Notes under the pieces: model-generated
What the model was told of the DNA's origin: nothing
Seen by the model: only the letters and a program-made list of their open reading frames with translations
Database searches by the model: none
In this document: positions 53,780 through 62,518 of the stretch, piece by piece
Layout of the letters: each line of letters starts with the position of its first letter
Position numbering within the stretch: the first letter of the stretch is position 1
Assembly (NCBI RefSeq): GCF_013911645.1
Contig: NZ_JACESV010000002.1
Span: 1,178,001-1,242,000 of the forward strand
Length of the DNA stretch: 64,000 nucleotides
Direction of reading: 5' to 3'
DNA from: Allomuricauda sp.
GTDB taxonomy: Bacteria; Bacteroidota; Bacteroidia; Flavobacteriales; Flavobacteriaceae
Translations under genes and position numbers: made by a program

Positions 53780-56032
53780 TTACTTTGTGATCGGGGCGGT
53801 TAGGCAATGTTCTGGAATGCCAAAACCATCCACCAAGACTTCGATATGCGGTCTGAGCTCAGTTGATAACCTCTCTACCCGTTGTCGGATCGCTTTTGAT
53901 TTTGTTCCGCCTATATACCCCTGTTCCAAAAACCATTTGGCATCCTTGTTAATTTGATCGAGTGCATAGAGACAGCCTACCTTCTCCAGTAATGCACGGT
54001 ATTTTAAATCTTCCAGTTGTTGATAGTGATCACAGAAGATGTTGTAAGCCAATTCCACACTGTAGGCTTTTCCCAAAGCCAATAAATGGGTCTGTACCTT
54101 TAAGAAAGCTTGATAGGATGGAATCCCTTTTTTAATATAGTTTCGAATCCGCATTGCCAAGCTATAGGTCAATCTTCGGGTACGATAGTCAAAAGCATGC
54201 TTATGGAACTTTGGATTGTAAAGATGCTCGGCATCAACTTTGTTGGAGTACAACGGATTAATGGCTGTCAGTTTATCCGAAAGCTGTGTTTGCAAAAGTT
54301 TTAAAACCGATGCAAAACCTGCACTGTTGAATTCGGCCCTAAAATCGGAAAGAATACCCTTGGCCGCCAGTTGCAGTAATACGGTGTTGTCACCTTCAAA
54401 TGTGGTAAAAATATCCACGTCGCCTTTTAAATCGGCAATTCGGTTCTCCAATAAATACCCTTTTCCACCGCATGCCTCTCGACATTCTTGGATAGTTTCA
54501 TTGGCAAACCAGGTTATAATGGATTTTAAACCAGCCACTTGGGTTTCAATTTTTCTTTTATCGGGTTGGGATTCATCACTGTAACGTTTCATCATCTCTT
54601 CCAGGGTAAAATGGTACACATAAGCGCCAGCAATCTCCGGAGTAAGCCTTAGTTGATGCGTGGGATAGTCCATGATCAAATCTTCTTGTACCTTCACATT
54701 ATCATTGAACTGCCTGCGGTTCAGGGCATATTTTACAGCGATGGACAAGGCCATTTTGCTTCCCCCCAATGCGCCACGGGCCACACAAATACGTCCGCCG
54801 ACCAAAGTTCCCAGCATGGTAAAAAATCGCTTGTTCGGATTTTTTATGGAGGAAAAGTAGGTTCCATCATCCCGTATTTCGCCATATTTGTTGAGCAGGT
54901 TTTCTCGTGGTACCTTTACGTTGTTAAACCAGATTTTTCCATTATCAACGCCATTTAACCCCAACTTGTACCCATTGTCCTCAACGGTAATGCCTTTCAA
55001 AGTATCATGATTTTCATTTCTGAGGGGAACCAAAATGGCGTGGACCCCCTCATTTTTACCATTTACAATCAATTGGGCGAAAACGGTGGCCATTTTGGAA
55101 TGTAAGGCATTGCCAATGTATTCTTTGTTGTCATTTTTTCCAGGGGTGTGTATAATAATGGAATCGGATGCTTTTTCGTAGGAGGCAGTAGTCTTTATGC
55201 CTCTAACGTTGGAACCGTGTCCCGTTTCCGTCATGGCAAAACAACCCAATAGTTTGGTTTCCCCGGCTTGGGTCAAGTATTCATCGTGATGTTTTTTTGT
55301 TCCCAATTTCTGGATACTTCCTCCAAAAAGACCAAACTGTACCCCAAACTTTACCGCCAAACTGCCATCCACGAACATCAGATGTTCAAAAATAGCTGCG
55401 TAGGCGGGCATGTTTCCCGTTCCTCCATACGCATTGGGGTAGGCCATAGCGCCGTACCCTGCTTCTCCCAAAAGCTGGACTTGATGCAAAACCCTGTTCC
55501 TAAAATCTTCTTTGTGTCTTAAAACCTGCCATGAAAAATCGGGCTTGTCCAAAAAACACCTGAACTCATCAACCACATTAGCATGTTCTCCCTTTAAAAT
55601 TTCATCTAGAATGTTGGCGTCATATTCATCGGAAGTTTTTTCATGCACTACTTCCACATCAAACAAATGGTTGTAATGGTTGGGCTGTATGCCCAAATGG
55701 ACTTCAATATGTTTTAAATGATCGTTCAGATTTTCACCATTGACCAAGCGTTGGCTAAGGGAAGAAAGAGGGTAGGTGTCGCTTTCGATCAATTTTACCT
55801 TGGAATTGGCAATGGTCTGCTTCCAGTTCTTGATTTCATCATCAAAAGGAGGGGCATCTTTTTTTAACCATCTCTGTAATTGATGTTTTTCATCCGCATT
55901 CAAAGATGCATCAAGTTCAATCACTTTTTGTACGACCGAAATTTCTGAAGCGGACAGCAAATCATCGGACCAAATCACATAGAAAAAAGGGATGTATTGT
56001 AGAATTCCAGAGGAATAATCTGTGGCAATCAT
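53780..56032 (-). CDS. acyl-CoA dehydrogenase / acyl-CoA oxidase-like protein
   Basis: 750 residues, longer than classical acyl-CoA dehydrogenases and closer in layout to acyl-CoA oxidases. There is an N-terminal helical extension (about 1-130), the FAD domain with CFAMTETGHGSNVRGIKTTA and the following beta-domain, the helical CRE-ACGGKGYL block (QECREACGGKGYLLENRIAD) and an acyl-CoA oxidase-type C-terminus. DIFTTFEGDNTVLLQLAAKG is a strong family signature. Likely acts in fatty-acid beta-oxidation. Divergent from ruvB. Confidence 0.88.
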   Translation of the reverse strand: MIATDYSSGILQYIPFFYVIWSDDLLSASEISVVQKVIELDASLNADEKHQLQRWLKKDAPPFDDEIKNWKQTIANSKVKLIESDTYPLSSLSQRLVNGENLNDHLKHIEVHLGIQPNHYNHLFDVEVVHEKTSDEYDANILDEILKGEHANVVDEFRCFLDKPDFSWQVLRHKEDFRNRVLHQVQLLGEAGYGAMAYPNAYGGTGNMPAYAAIFEHLMFVDGSLAVKFGVQFGLFGGSIQKLGTKKHHDEYLTQAGETKLLGCFAMTETGHGSNVRGIKTTASYEKASDSIIIHTPGKNDNKEYIGNALHSKMATVFAQLIVNGKNEGVHAILVPLRNENHDTLKGITVEDNGYKLGLNGVDNGKIWFNNVKVPRENLLNKYGEIRDDGTYFSSIKNPNKRFFTMLGTLVGGRICVARGALGGSKMALSIAVKYALNRRQFNDNVKVQEDLIMDYPTHQLRLTPEIAGAYVYHFTLEEMMKRYSDESQPDKRKIETQVAGLKSIITWFANETIQECREACGGKGYLLENRIADLKGDVDIFTTFEGDNTVLLQLAAKGILSDFRAEFNSAGFASVLKLLQTQLSDKLTAINPLYSNKVDAEHLYNPKFHKHAFDYRTRRLTYSLAMRIRNYIKKGIPSYQAFLKVQTHLLALGKAYSVELAYNIFCDHYQQLEDLKYRALLEKVGCLYALDQINKDAKWFLEQGYIGGTKSKAIRQRVERLSTELRPHIEVLVDGFGIPEHCLTAPITK

Positions 56033-56143
56033 ATAAAGTTGTGTTGATGCATTTATACTTTTCTAAGGTAAGGTTTAGATTTTTAAGTTCCATCTCTACG
56101 GGTATTTTTGTGGATATGGTTTTAGGCGGATAGGGTTTTCAGT

Positions 56144-56151
56144 TATATTTG
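56144..56151 (+). promoter_or_regulatory. candidate -7 box placed to give a near-leaderless ruvB mRNA
   Basis: TATATTTG ends only 7 bases before the ruvB ATG at 56159. If used, transcription would start at or within a few bases of the start codon. No TTG is seen at the usual distance. Confidence 0.4.
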
Positions 56152-56158
56152 TTGCACT

Positions 56159-57181
56159 ATGAACGAGAATTTAGATCCAACAGGCGAAAATCTTTCCCCG
56201 GAAGAATTCGATATAGAAAGAGCTCTACGGCCCGTTAGTTTTGATGACTTTACCGGGCAGGCACGGGTATTGGAAAACCTCAAGATTTTTGTGCAAGCAG
56301 CCAACCTAAGGGGCGAAGCCTTGGATCATACACTTTTTCATGGCCCTCCAGGGCTTGGCAAGACCACCTTGGCCCATATTTTGGCCAACGAACTTGGTGT
56401 GAACATTAAAGTTACCTCTGGCCCTGTTTTGGACAAACCGGGAGATTTGGCAGGACTGTTGACCAATCTGGAAGAACGCGACGTCCTTTTTATTGATGAA
56501 ATCCATAGGTTAAGTCCCATTGTGGAAGAATATCTGTATTCCGCCATGGAAGATTATAAGATCGATATTATGATTGAATCGGGCCCCAACGCCCGTTCCG
56601 TTCAAATTAACCTTAGTCCGTTTACCTTGATAGGGGCCACCACTAGGTCTGGATTGCTTACAGCCCCCATGCGGGCAAGATTTGGAATTCAGAGCCGGTT
56701 GGAATATTACAACACCGAGCTGTTGTCCACCATTGTGGAACGTAGTGCGGAAATACTTAAGGTGCCCATTACAAACGATGCAGCCATAGAAATTGCAGGA
56801 CGAAGCAGGGGAACCCCCAGAATATGCAACGCACTCTTGCGCAGGGTACGGGATTTTGCACAGATCAAGGGGAATGGAAACATAGACTTGGAAATTTCCC
56901 AGTTCGGGTTAAAGGCCCTAAACGTAGATGCCCACGGTTTGGATGAAATGGATAATAAAATATTGACCACCATTATAGATAAATTCAAGGGAGGGCCCGT
57001 TGGTATCACCACTTTGGCGACAGCTGTGTCCGAAAGTGCAGAGACCTTGGAAGAAGTGTACGAACCTTTTTTGATTCAGCAAGGTTTTATAATGCGAACC
57101 CCAAGAGGGCGAGAAGTCACCGAACTTGCATATAGACATTTGGGCAAGGTGAAAGGGGGTACGCAGGGAGGTTTGTTTTAA
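56159..57181 (+). CDS. ruvB: Holliday junction branch-migration ATPase RuvB
   Basis: 340 residues. AAA+ motifs are intact: Walker [13 protein letters not shown], Walker [11 protein letters not shown], and sensor 1 [20 protein letters not shown]. The C-terminal winged helix includes [20 protein letters not shown]. Drives branch migration with RuvA in recombinational repair. The start [17 protein letters not shown] agrees with relatives. ruvA is not in the window. Confidence 0.97.
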   Translation: MNENLDPTGENLSPEEFDIERALRPVSFDDFTGQARVLENLKIFVQAANLRGEALDHTLFHGPPGLGKTTLAHILANELGVNIKVTSGPVLDKPGDLAGLLTNLEERDVLFIDEIHRLSPIVEEYLYSAMEDYKIDIMIESGPNARSVQINLSPFTLIGATTRSGLLTAPMRARFGIQSRLEYYNTELLSTIVERSAEILKVPITNDAAIEIAGRSRGTPRICNALLRRVRDFAQIKGNGNIDLEISQFGLKALNVDAHGLDEMDNKILTTIIDKFKGGPVGITTLATAVSESAETLEEVYEPFLIQQGFIMRTPRGREVTELAYRHLGKVKGGTQGGLF

Positions 57182-57385
57182 CCCCATTTTACCTACATAA
57201 AAATTCTTAGTGAAAAAGCACCCTGTTGTACCATAACTTTTTGTACTTTAATAGGATTCTTTGATTATAAGGGCTTTATTTTTTGGATACATGGCCCTGC
57301 CCAATATAATCATTGATGATATACACTGAACTTCCCAAATATTTACCATTAAAGCTGTATGCTAGTGGTGAAATTATAGGGAACA

Positions 57386-58456
57386 ATGAATAAACACTCT
57401 AAAAAAAACAATGTCCCCGAAAAGGGAGATTTCCAATCCTTATCTCAGCAAATAAGAAGATTGTGCATGCAAATCGGTATATGCATGGGGCTGATCATTG
57501 TTTTGGCATTTGCTGTTCTTATGGCAGGGGTTGGATTCGGAGCGAATAATCATCAAGTGGAGTTCCCCGACGATGTGTATTACATGGACTATAATGTGAA
57601 CAATCTTCCATTTTCCGGAAAAAACGAAGAAATCAAGTTGGGTTTCGATATTTTCAGGAATACATCGCTTCATATTGGCCCCAAACAAAAGGATTCTTCA
57701 AAAGCATTTGCACGAAATAATTTGGCCTGTGCCAGTTGTCATTTAAACGGCGGCACCAAGCCCTATGCAGCTCCTTTGATCGGAGTCGTTAAACGCTTTC
57801 CCCAGTTTCGCGGGCGCGAAAACAAAATGGGAACCATTGAGGAACGCATCAATGGATGTATGGAACGAAGCATGAATGGCAGGACAATGCCGGAATCCAG
57901 CGTTGAAATGCAAGCTCTTATTGCTTATATGGATTGGTTGGGCAGAGCAGCTCCATCAAACGGTAAAATAGAAGGGCAAGGTTTTTTGACCATTGAAATC
58001 CCTGATAGGGCCGTGGATTTACAGCATGGAGAACAGGTTTTTGTCAAAAATTGTGTGGAATGTCATGGCGCGGATGGGCAAGGAGAGTCCCAAGCAGATG
58101 GCACTTATCTCTACCCGCCATTGTGGGGAAACGATTCTTACAATAATGGCGCCGGCATGACACGTGTGATTACCGCCGCACAGTTTATAAAAGGGAATAT
58201 GCCCTACGGAACCACATTCGATAACCCTGTACTTACCGATGCTGAAGCATATGATGTAGCTGGATACATCAATCAAAAATTGAGACCGACAAAGCCCAAT
58301 AGAGAGGCAGACTTTCCAGATCTGGTCAAAAAGCCCGTATCCACTCCCTATGGTCCCTACCTGGACCCTTTTTCTGAGGAACAACATCAGTTAGGACCTT
58401 TCCAGCCTATTATGGAGTATTACCAAAAAGAATATCAATTAAGTAAATCCAAATAA
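57386..58456 (+). CDS. membrane-anchored dihaem cytochrome c, TsdA-like
   Basis: 356 residues. One N-terminal helix (GICMGLIIVLAFAVLMAGVG) anchors it to the membrane. Two cytochrome c domains follow, with CASCH (NNLACASCHLNGGTKPYAAP) and CVECH (KNCVECHGADGQGE). The INGCMERSMNGRTMP segment contains a cysteine in the place where thiosulfate dehydrogenases (TsdA) supply a haem ligand. Thiosulfate oxidation or tetrathionate reduction is thus the best guess. The next two genes are DsrE-like, which supports sulfur chemistry. Confidence 0.8.
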   Translation: MNKHSKKNNVPEKGDFQSLSQQIRRLCMQIGICMGLIIVLAFAVLMAGVGFGANNHQVEFPDDVYYMDYNVNNLPFSGKNEEIKLGFDIFRNTSLHIGPKQKDSSKAFARNNLACASCHLNGGTKPYAAPLIGVVKRFPQFRGRENKMGTIEERINGCMERSMNGRTMPESSVEMQALIAYMDWLGRAAPSNGKIEGQGFLTIEIPDRAVDLQHGEQVFVKNCVECHGADGQGESQADGTYLYPPLWGNDSYNNGAGMTRVITAAQFIKGNMPYGTTFDNPVLTDAEAYDVAGYINQKLRPTKPNREADFPDLVKKPVSTPYGPYLDPFSEEQHQLGPFQPIMEYYQKEYQLSKSK

Positions 58457-58468
58457 ACACTAGTGACA

Positions 58469-59151
58469 ATGAAAGCAACTACAGCAACAACAAGACGGAA
58501 TTTTATGGGAGCGATAATGTTGGGTGCCACGGTATCCACATTGTCGGCTTTCACCAATCCTGCTTTTGCGGGAATGACGGATTTTACACATTCAGAAATG
58601 AATGATGCAGAGGCTTGGATGAAAACAATAAAAGGAAAACATCGCATTGTTTATGATGGCTCGTATCCGCATAACGGTTTTCCTATTATTTGGAACTGGG
58701 CCTATTACCTATCAAACAATGAAATGGGATCGACCGATGATGAAATTACGGCAATGACCGTTCTAAGGCACGACGCCATTCCATTTGCATTGCACGATGA
58801 TCTTGGAAAGCATATCCGCTCGGTGAAATGTTCCATGTTAAAAAAGCAGATGGAACAGTATATAGCCGTAATCCATACTACGAACCACAGGAGGGCGATT
58901 TTCCGTTACCGGCCATTCAAGGAATCAAAGATCTGATGGATAGAGGGGCTATGTTCTGCGTGTGCAATCTGGCGCTAAATGTGTACAGTGGGGCAGTAGC
59001 ACAACAAATGGGCAAGGATCCCAATGAAGTTTACGAAGAGTGGAAAGCTGCTGTTCTGCCCGAAATTCAGATTGTCCCCTCTGGCGTTTGGGCACTGGGC
59101 AGGGCCCAAGAGGAAGGCTGTGGATACATTTTTGCAGGAAATACGATTTAA
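58469..59151 (+). pseudogene. Tat-exported DsrE-like protein, interrupted by a one-base frameshift
   Basis: Two frames together make one protein. The first (from ATG 58469) opens with a Tat-type signal (TTRRNFMGAIMLGATVSTLS) and reads normally to about 58806. The second carries the remainder (GEMFHVKKADGTVYSRNPYY, then DRGAMFCVCNLALNVYSGAV to GCGYIFAGNTI). Adding one A to the AAA run at 58807-58809 joins them as DLGKAYPLGEMFHVKK, in frame to the stop at 59149-59151. So a single-base deletion in a homopolymer, either real or a sequencing error, breaks the gene. The intact form would be about 228 residues, exported, and DsrE-like in its second half. Confidence 0.75.
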
Positions 59152-59154
59152 AAG

Positions 59155-59565
59155 ATGAAAAACATACTTTTATTTTTAGTGATGATGGTGTCAGGATTGA
59201 CCTTGGCACAAAACGAACCCATCAAAGTAGTATTTGATGTAACCAGCAGTAATCCCGATGTGCATAGAACAGCGGCCAAGCATTTAAGATTAATGGCCGA
59301 AGCTTATCCGGAATCGGAGTTTGAGTTGGTAATTTACAGCGGAGCCTTTAAAATGGTGGATAAAAAATCATCTGTTGCCGGTGAAACCTTGTCAACTATA
59401 GTCAATAGGGACAATGTGTCCATAGTGATTTGTGAACAGACCATGAAAAGGCATAAAATGACCATGGACGATCTTATTCCCGGAGTAGAATCAGTGCCCG
59501 ATGGTATTTTTGAGTTGGTCATGAAACAAAAGCAAGGCTGGGGCTATATTAAAGAAGCTCAGTAA
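59155..59565 (+). CDS. secreted DsrE-family protein
   Basis: 136 residues with signal peptide MKNILLFLVMMVSGLTLAQN. The DsrE/YchN-like fold is seen in KVVFDVTSSNPDVHRTAAKH then ESEFELVIYSGAFKMV and VSIVICEQTMKRHKMTMDDL, with a single conserved cysteine. DsrE-like proteins take part in sulfur transfer or act as small trimeric proteins. It starts three bases after the frameshifted gene and ends before a terminator. Confidence 0.85.
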   Translation: MKNILLFLVMMVSGLTLAQNEPIKVVFDVTSSNPDVHRTAAKHLRLMAEAYPESEFELVIYSGAFKMVDKKSSVAGETLSTIVNRDNVSIVICEQTMKRHKMTMDDLIPGVESVPDGIFELVMKQKQGWGYIKEAQ

Positions 59566-59586
59566 TCAACTTGTTTTTAGTGGATA

Positions 59587-59616
59587 AAAACCGAGGAAAA
59601 ACCACCTCGGTTTTTT
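59587..59616 (+). terminator. terminator after the DsrE-family gene
   Basis: AAAACCGAGG / CCTCGGTTTT with an 8-base loop and a T-run, 20 bases after the stop codon; marks the end of the cytochrome-DsrE unit. Confidence 0.88.
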
Positions 59617-59764
59617 ATTTGTCACATTTGTGATATGTACGGGTTTATTGAAATGAACCAATTTTGCTATTTTTTGAATCAAATTTTATATTTTGAAACC
59701 ATATTGTTCTGTTTATTAATGATTTAACACCAATGATGAATTATTTGTACTAGAAAGTTGAATT

Positions 59765-60862
59765 ATGCCCATATATATGGACCGACATATTGTACCGGGA
59801 ATTGAAGCTAAGCATGCTGCCAAGGCACATCGTGAGGATTTATTGATTCAGGAAGAATATGGTTGTAGATGTATGACCTATTGGGTAGATGAGAAGAATG
59901 GTTCCGCTTTTTGTTTGATAGATGCACCCAATAAAGATGCCGTGGAGGAAATGCACAAGAAGGCACATGGATTGGTTCCCCATGAAATTGTTCAAGTAAA
60001 TAGCAATGTGGTCGAGGCCTTCTTGGGAAGAATAAACGACCCCGAAGGATTCTATGATGTTGATGACCCCAACCTAAAAATATTCAACGATCCCGCATTC
60101 AGGATTATTCTGGTTTCCCGGACACTGAACCCTATTTCGCTCCAACAGCAACTCGGCAAGGAAAAGGCAAAGCGGTTGACCTCGCTTTATCGGGAAATTT
60201 ACAGGGAAGAGCAGCAACGGTTCGAGGGGCGCGAGGTAGAATCGGAAGAGCAAGGTTTTATTACCTCTTTTGTTTCTGTGAACCAGGCTGTTGATTGTGC
60301 AAGGGCAGTTAAAAAAAGACTACATGTGGCTGGGGAATTAATACAGTTAAAAATAGGAATGCATGCAGGGATGCCTGTGGATAAAAGTGATGTGTTGTTC
60401 GGTGATACGGTTAAAATGGCGAAATACCTGTGCAATATCAAGAGAGGCGGGCCAATGGTCTTATCTTCCCTTGTTGCTGAAATATATAAGAGCGACATTA
60501 ATGGGAATTCACAAGGGGAAAAGGTTAAAACTATCAAGGTCGAAGACGAGAACTTTCTTCTGGACATGATGGACTTACTGCATGAAAACATAAAGAATCC
60601 GAATTGGGGCATTTCGGATTTTTGTCAAAAAATGGCAATGAGCAAATCCAAACTGTACCGTAAATGCACTCAGGTTATTGGTATGTCGCCCAACGAACTT
60701 TTCAGGGAACACAGATTGCTCAAATCCTTGAACTTGCTAAAAACGGAAAGAAATATCATGCAGACTTCCTATGATGTCGGTTTTACAAGCCCTTCATATT
60801 TCACTAAATGTTTTCAGGAACGTTTTGGTATGACACCTTTGTCCTATGTTAAGGAGCTTTAG
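59765..60862 (+). CDS. AraC-family regulator with DUF4242 and cyclase-like sensor domains
   Basis: 365 residues in three parts. About 1-85 is DUF4242 (MPIYMDRHIVPGIEAKHAAK, GCRCMTYWVDEKNGSAFCLI). About 108-260 resembles a class III nucleotide cyclase domain (LKIGMHAGMPVDKSDVLFGD, TVKMAKYLCNIKRGGPMVLS). The asparagine and arginine of the usual DTVNxAxRL motif are replaced, so catalysis is unlikely. About 270-365 is an AraC DNA-binding pair (SDFCQKMAMSKSKLYRKCTQ, TSYDVGFTSPSYFTKCFQER). It has no signal peptide. It probably regulates nearby genes; the next gene encodes a secreted DUF4242 protein. Confidence 0.85.
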   Translation: MPIYMDRHIVPGIEAKHAAKAHREDLLIQEEYGCRCMTYWVDEKNGSAFCLIDAPNKDAVEEMHKKAHGLVPHEIVQVNSNVVEAFLGRINDPEGFYDVDDPNLKIFNDPAFRIILVSRTLNPISLQQQLGKEKAKRLTSLYREIYREEQQRFEGREVESEEQGFITSFVSVNQAVDCARAVKKRLHVAGELIQLKIGMHAGMPVDKSDVLFGDTVKMAKYLCNIKRGGPMVLSSLVAEIYKSDINGNSQGEKVKTIKVEDENFLLDMMDLLHENIKNPNWGISDFCQKMAMSKSKLYRKCTQVIGMSPNELFREHRLLKSLNLLKTERNIMQTSYDVGFTSPSYFTKCFQERFGMTPLSYVKEL

Positions 60863-60931
60863 AGCCTGTTTAAGAATATGCGATCAAAAAGGGGCGTAGG
60901 AAAACAATTGACAAACTCCTAAACAGGTTCT
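60861..60931. repeat. inverted repeat AGAGCCTGTTTA, 71 bases
   Basis: AGAGCCTGTTTA (60861-60872) pairs with TAAACAGGTTCT (60920-60931), 11 of 12 plus one G-T. It begins at the regulator's stop codon and encloses 47 bases with no gene. A tiny MITE-like remnant or a weak terminator. Confidence 0.55.
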
Positions 60932-61032
60932 TGGGCATGTTGAACCATCTTTTACATTTAAAAACTTTTTTGTTTTATCCCTATGTGTTGTGTATCAGTA
61001 GTTTTGGAGTGTAATTTTAAAATTCAAAAACT

Positions 61033-61389
61033 ATGAAAGATTTAAAAACATTTGGAACCATTGTAATTGTAGTACTGTTCGGTTTAATTTCTGGCCAAGC
61101 CCAAGAAACCAAAGCCAAGTTAAAAACCTATTTGATAGAACGAGACATTCCAAAAGCAGGCGAATTTACCGAAGAGGAATTAGTAGGCATTTCAAAAAAA
61201 TCATGTTCGGTGCTTGAGAAAATGACAGATATTGAATGGGTGAATAGTTATGTGATGGATGAAAAGGTGTATTGTTTGTATAGGGCAACAACACCTAAAT
61301 TGATTTATCAGCATGCCGAGGATGCGGGCTTTCCCGTTACAAGAATAATGGAAATAGGTTCGGTTATAGGTCCCAAAACGGCAAATTAA
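61033..61389 (+). CDS. secreted DUF4242 protein
   Basis: 118 residues. Signal peptide (TFGTIVIVVLFGLISGQAQ), then a single DUF4242 domain (TYLIERDIPKAGEFTEEELV, IEWVNSYVMDEKVYCLYRAT, HAEDAGFPVTRIMEIGSVIG). Some DUF4242 proteins bind nickel; whether this one does is not evident. Its domain is a paralogue of the N-terminal domain of the regulator encoded just upstream. Confidence 0.82.
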   Translation: MKDLKTFGTIVIVVLFGLISGQAQETKAKLKTYLIERDIPKAGEFTEEELVGISKKSCSVLEKMTDIEWVNSYVMDEKVYCLYRATTPKLIYQHAEDAGFPVTRIMEIGSVIGPKTAN

Positions 61390-61428
61390 TATTAATCCGT
61401 TAAATTCGTTCCCTGCATAGACAAGGAC

Positions 61429-62352
61429 ATGCCTAACAGGGAAAAAAATACAGAATTGATTAAAACCGAAGCCAAGCGCCTCGGTTTTTTGTCGTGCGGT
61501 GTTTCAAAGGCCGAATTTTTGGAAGAAGAAGCGCCCCGTTTGGAGAAATGGCTCAACCAGAACATGCATGGCGAAATGCAATACATGGAAAACTATTTTG
61601 ACAAACGGCTTGATCCAACAAAATTGGTAGAGGGTTCCAAATCCGTTATTTCCCTATTGCTGAATTATTACCCATCCGAAGAGCAAAATCCAGATTCCTA
61701 TAAAATTTCCAAATATGCCTATGGCATGGATTATCACTTTGTGATAAAGGACAAACTCAAAAGCCTGCTCCACTTTATTCAAGAAGAAATCGGAGACGTG
61801 CATGGGCGGGCCTTTGTGGATTCTGCGCCTGTACTGGACAAAGTATGGGCCGCAAAAAGTGGTCTGGGTTGGATCGGTAAGCACAGCAATCTGCTTACCC
61901 AGCAAGTAGGCTCCTTTTATTTTATAGCTGAACTGATCGTGGACCTGGACCTGGAATACGATACCCCCGTAACCGACCATTGCGGCACCTGTACCGCTTG
62001 TATAGATGCTTGCCCAACCGACGCCATTGTACAACCCTATGTGGTGGATGGCAGCAAATGCATATCATACCTCACAATTGAATTAAAGAACGAAATCCCC
62101 TCCGAATTTGATGGTAAATTGGATGATTGGATGTTTGGTTGCGATGTTTGCCAAGATGTGTGCCCATGGAACCGCTTTTCAAAATCGCATAGCGAACCTC
62201 TTTTTGATCCAAACCCAGAATTATTGTCCTTCACCAAAAAGGATTGGGAAGAGATTACAGAAGATGTCTTTAAAAAAATCTTCAAAAAATCAGCGGTAAA
62301 AAGAACAAAACTGTCCGGCCTTAAACGTAATGTCGACTTTATTAAAAAATAA
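61429..62352 (+). CDS. queG: epoxyqueuosine reductase
   Basis: 307 residues. Last step of queuosine synthesis on tRNA: reduction of epoxyqueuosine using cobalamin and Fe-S clusters. The two [4Fe-4S] motifs are complete: [18 protein letters not shown] and [15 protein letters not shown]. The N-terminal region holds [20 protein letters not shown] and [20 protein letters not shown], typical of the family. In many flavobacteria it lies beside ruvB; here 4.2 kb separate them. Confidence 0.95.
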   Translation: MPNREKNTELIKTEAKRLGFLSCGVSKAEFLEEEAPRLEKWLNQNMHGEMQYMENYFDKRLDPTKLVEGSKSVISLLLNYYPSEEQNPDSYKISKYAYGMDYHFVIKDKLKSLLHFIQEEIGDVHGRAFVDSAPVLDKVWAAKSGLGWIGKHSNLLTQQVGSFYFIAELIVDLDLEYDTPVTDHCGTCTACIDACPTDAIVQPYVVDGSKCISYLTIELKNEIPSEFDGKLDDWMFGCDVCQDVCPWNRFSKSHSEPLFDPNPELLSFTKKDWEEITEDVFKKIFKKSAVKRTKLSGLKRNVDFIKK

Positions 62353-62518
62353 AAGGATAGCCTTGTTTGATCTTTTGTTCAAATTTATAATGAAAACAAA
62401 ATCAACGAGTTGAAAAACCGTTCGTTTTCTATGTAAGGCGCCAATAAAAAATTGATTGTTATAGATCTCCCAATAAAACCTTGGAATACCCTAACTTTAC
62501 CCATTCATTTTCGACAAT

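Noticed and set aside
58828..59151. A separate short gene starting MFHVKKADGTVYSRN
   Set aside because: It is the continuation of the gene starting at 58469; a single base restores one frame, and the ATG is an internal methionine.
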